A stretch of 5,598 nucleotides of DNA from Spirochaetota bacterium (GTDB taxonomy: Bacteria; Spirochaetota; Leptospiria; Turneriellales; Turneriellaceae): contig JAKQXK010000169.1 in the NCBI GenBank assembly GCA_029561505.1, positions 1 to 5,598 on the forward strand, given 5' to 3'. The notes under the pieces are model-generated. The model was not told where the DNA came from, did no database searches, and was given only the letters and a program-made list of their open reading frames with translations. The translations under genes and the position numbers were made by a program. Of the stretch, positions 5,590-5,598 are shown in pieces (within the stretch, counting starts at the first letter, position 1; each line of letters starts with the position of its first letter).

Positions 5590-5598
5590 TGCATGTAC

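Overview
The window reads as a moderately GC-rich bacterial chromosome segment with every recognisable gene on the + strand. The protein types suggest a spirochaete of the Leptospirales (Turneriella/Leptospira type): a two-component-style class III nucleotide cyclase, stand-alone cyclic-nucleotide-binding domains, and a large DUF1566 lipoprotein with a relaxed lipobox (Phe-Ser-Ala-Cys). This assignment is inferred from gene style only, since the window has no marker gene.

Bases 2-2612 form one compact four-gene signalling cluster that looks like an operon. It holds, in order, an HDOD-domain protein (5' end outside the window), a response regulator fused to a class III nucleotide cyclase, a single-domain cNMP-binding protein with an intact phosphate-binding cassette, and a second single-domain cNMP-binding protein with an eroded cassette. 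Spacings are 16 bp, then a 4-bp ATGA overlap, then an 8-bp overlap, so co-transcription and translational coupling are likely. A plausible reading is that a sensor kinase encoded elsewhere phosphorylates the receiver, the cyclase makes a cyclic nucleotide, and one or both small proteins bind it. The cyclase has Glu where adenylate cyclases have the adenine-selecting Lys, and Ala at the second purine-contact site. The intact binding domain has Thr after the cassette Arg. Both details make cGMP a serious candidate for the product.

Bases 2613-2739 are intergenic. They carry a perfect 30-nt palindrome just after the last signalling stop codon, followed by a weak candidate promoter and a purine-rich ribosome binding site.

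Bases 2740-5589 encode a 949-residue predicted lipoprotein of modular, partly mirror-like layout: lipoprotein signal, N-terminal Ig-like domain, DUF1566 domain, Ig-like repeat A, two tandem approximately 43-residue CBM5/12-like modules, Ig-like repeat B, and a second DUF1566 domain. It is probably a surface or periplasm-facing exported protein. Its ligand cannot be told from sequence, and nothing visible links it functionally to the signalling operon. The last nine bases (5590-5598) hold nothing identifiable.
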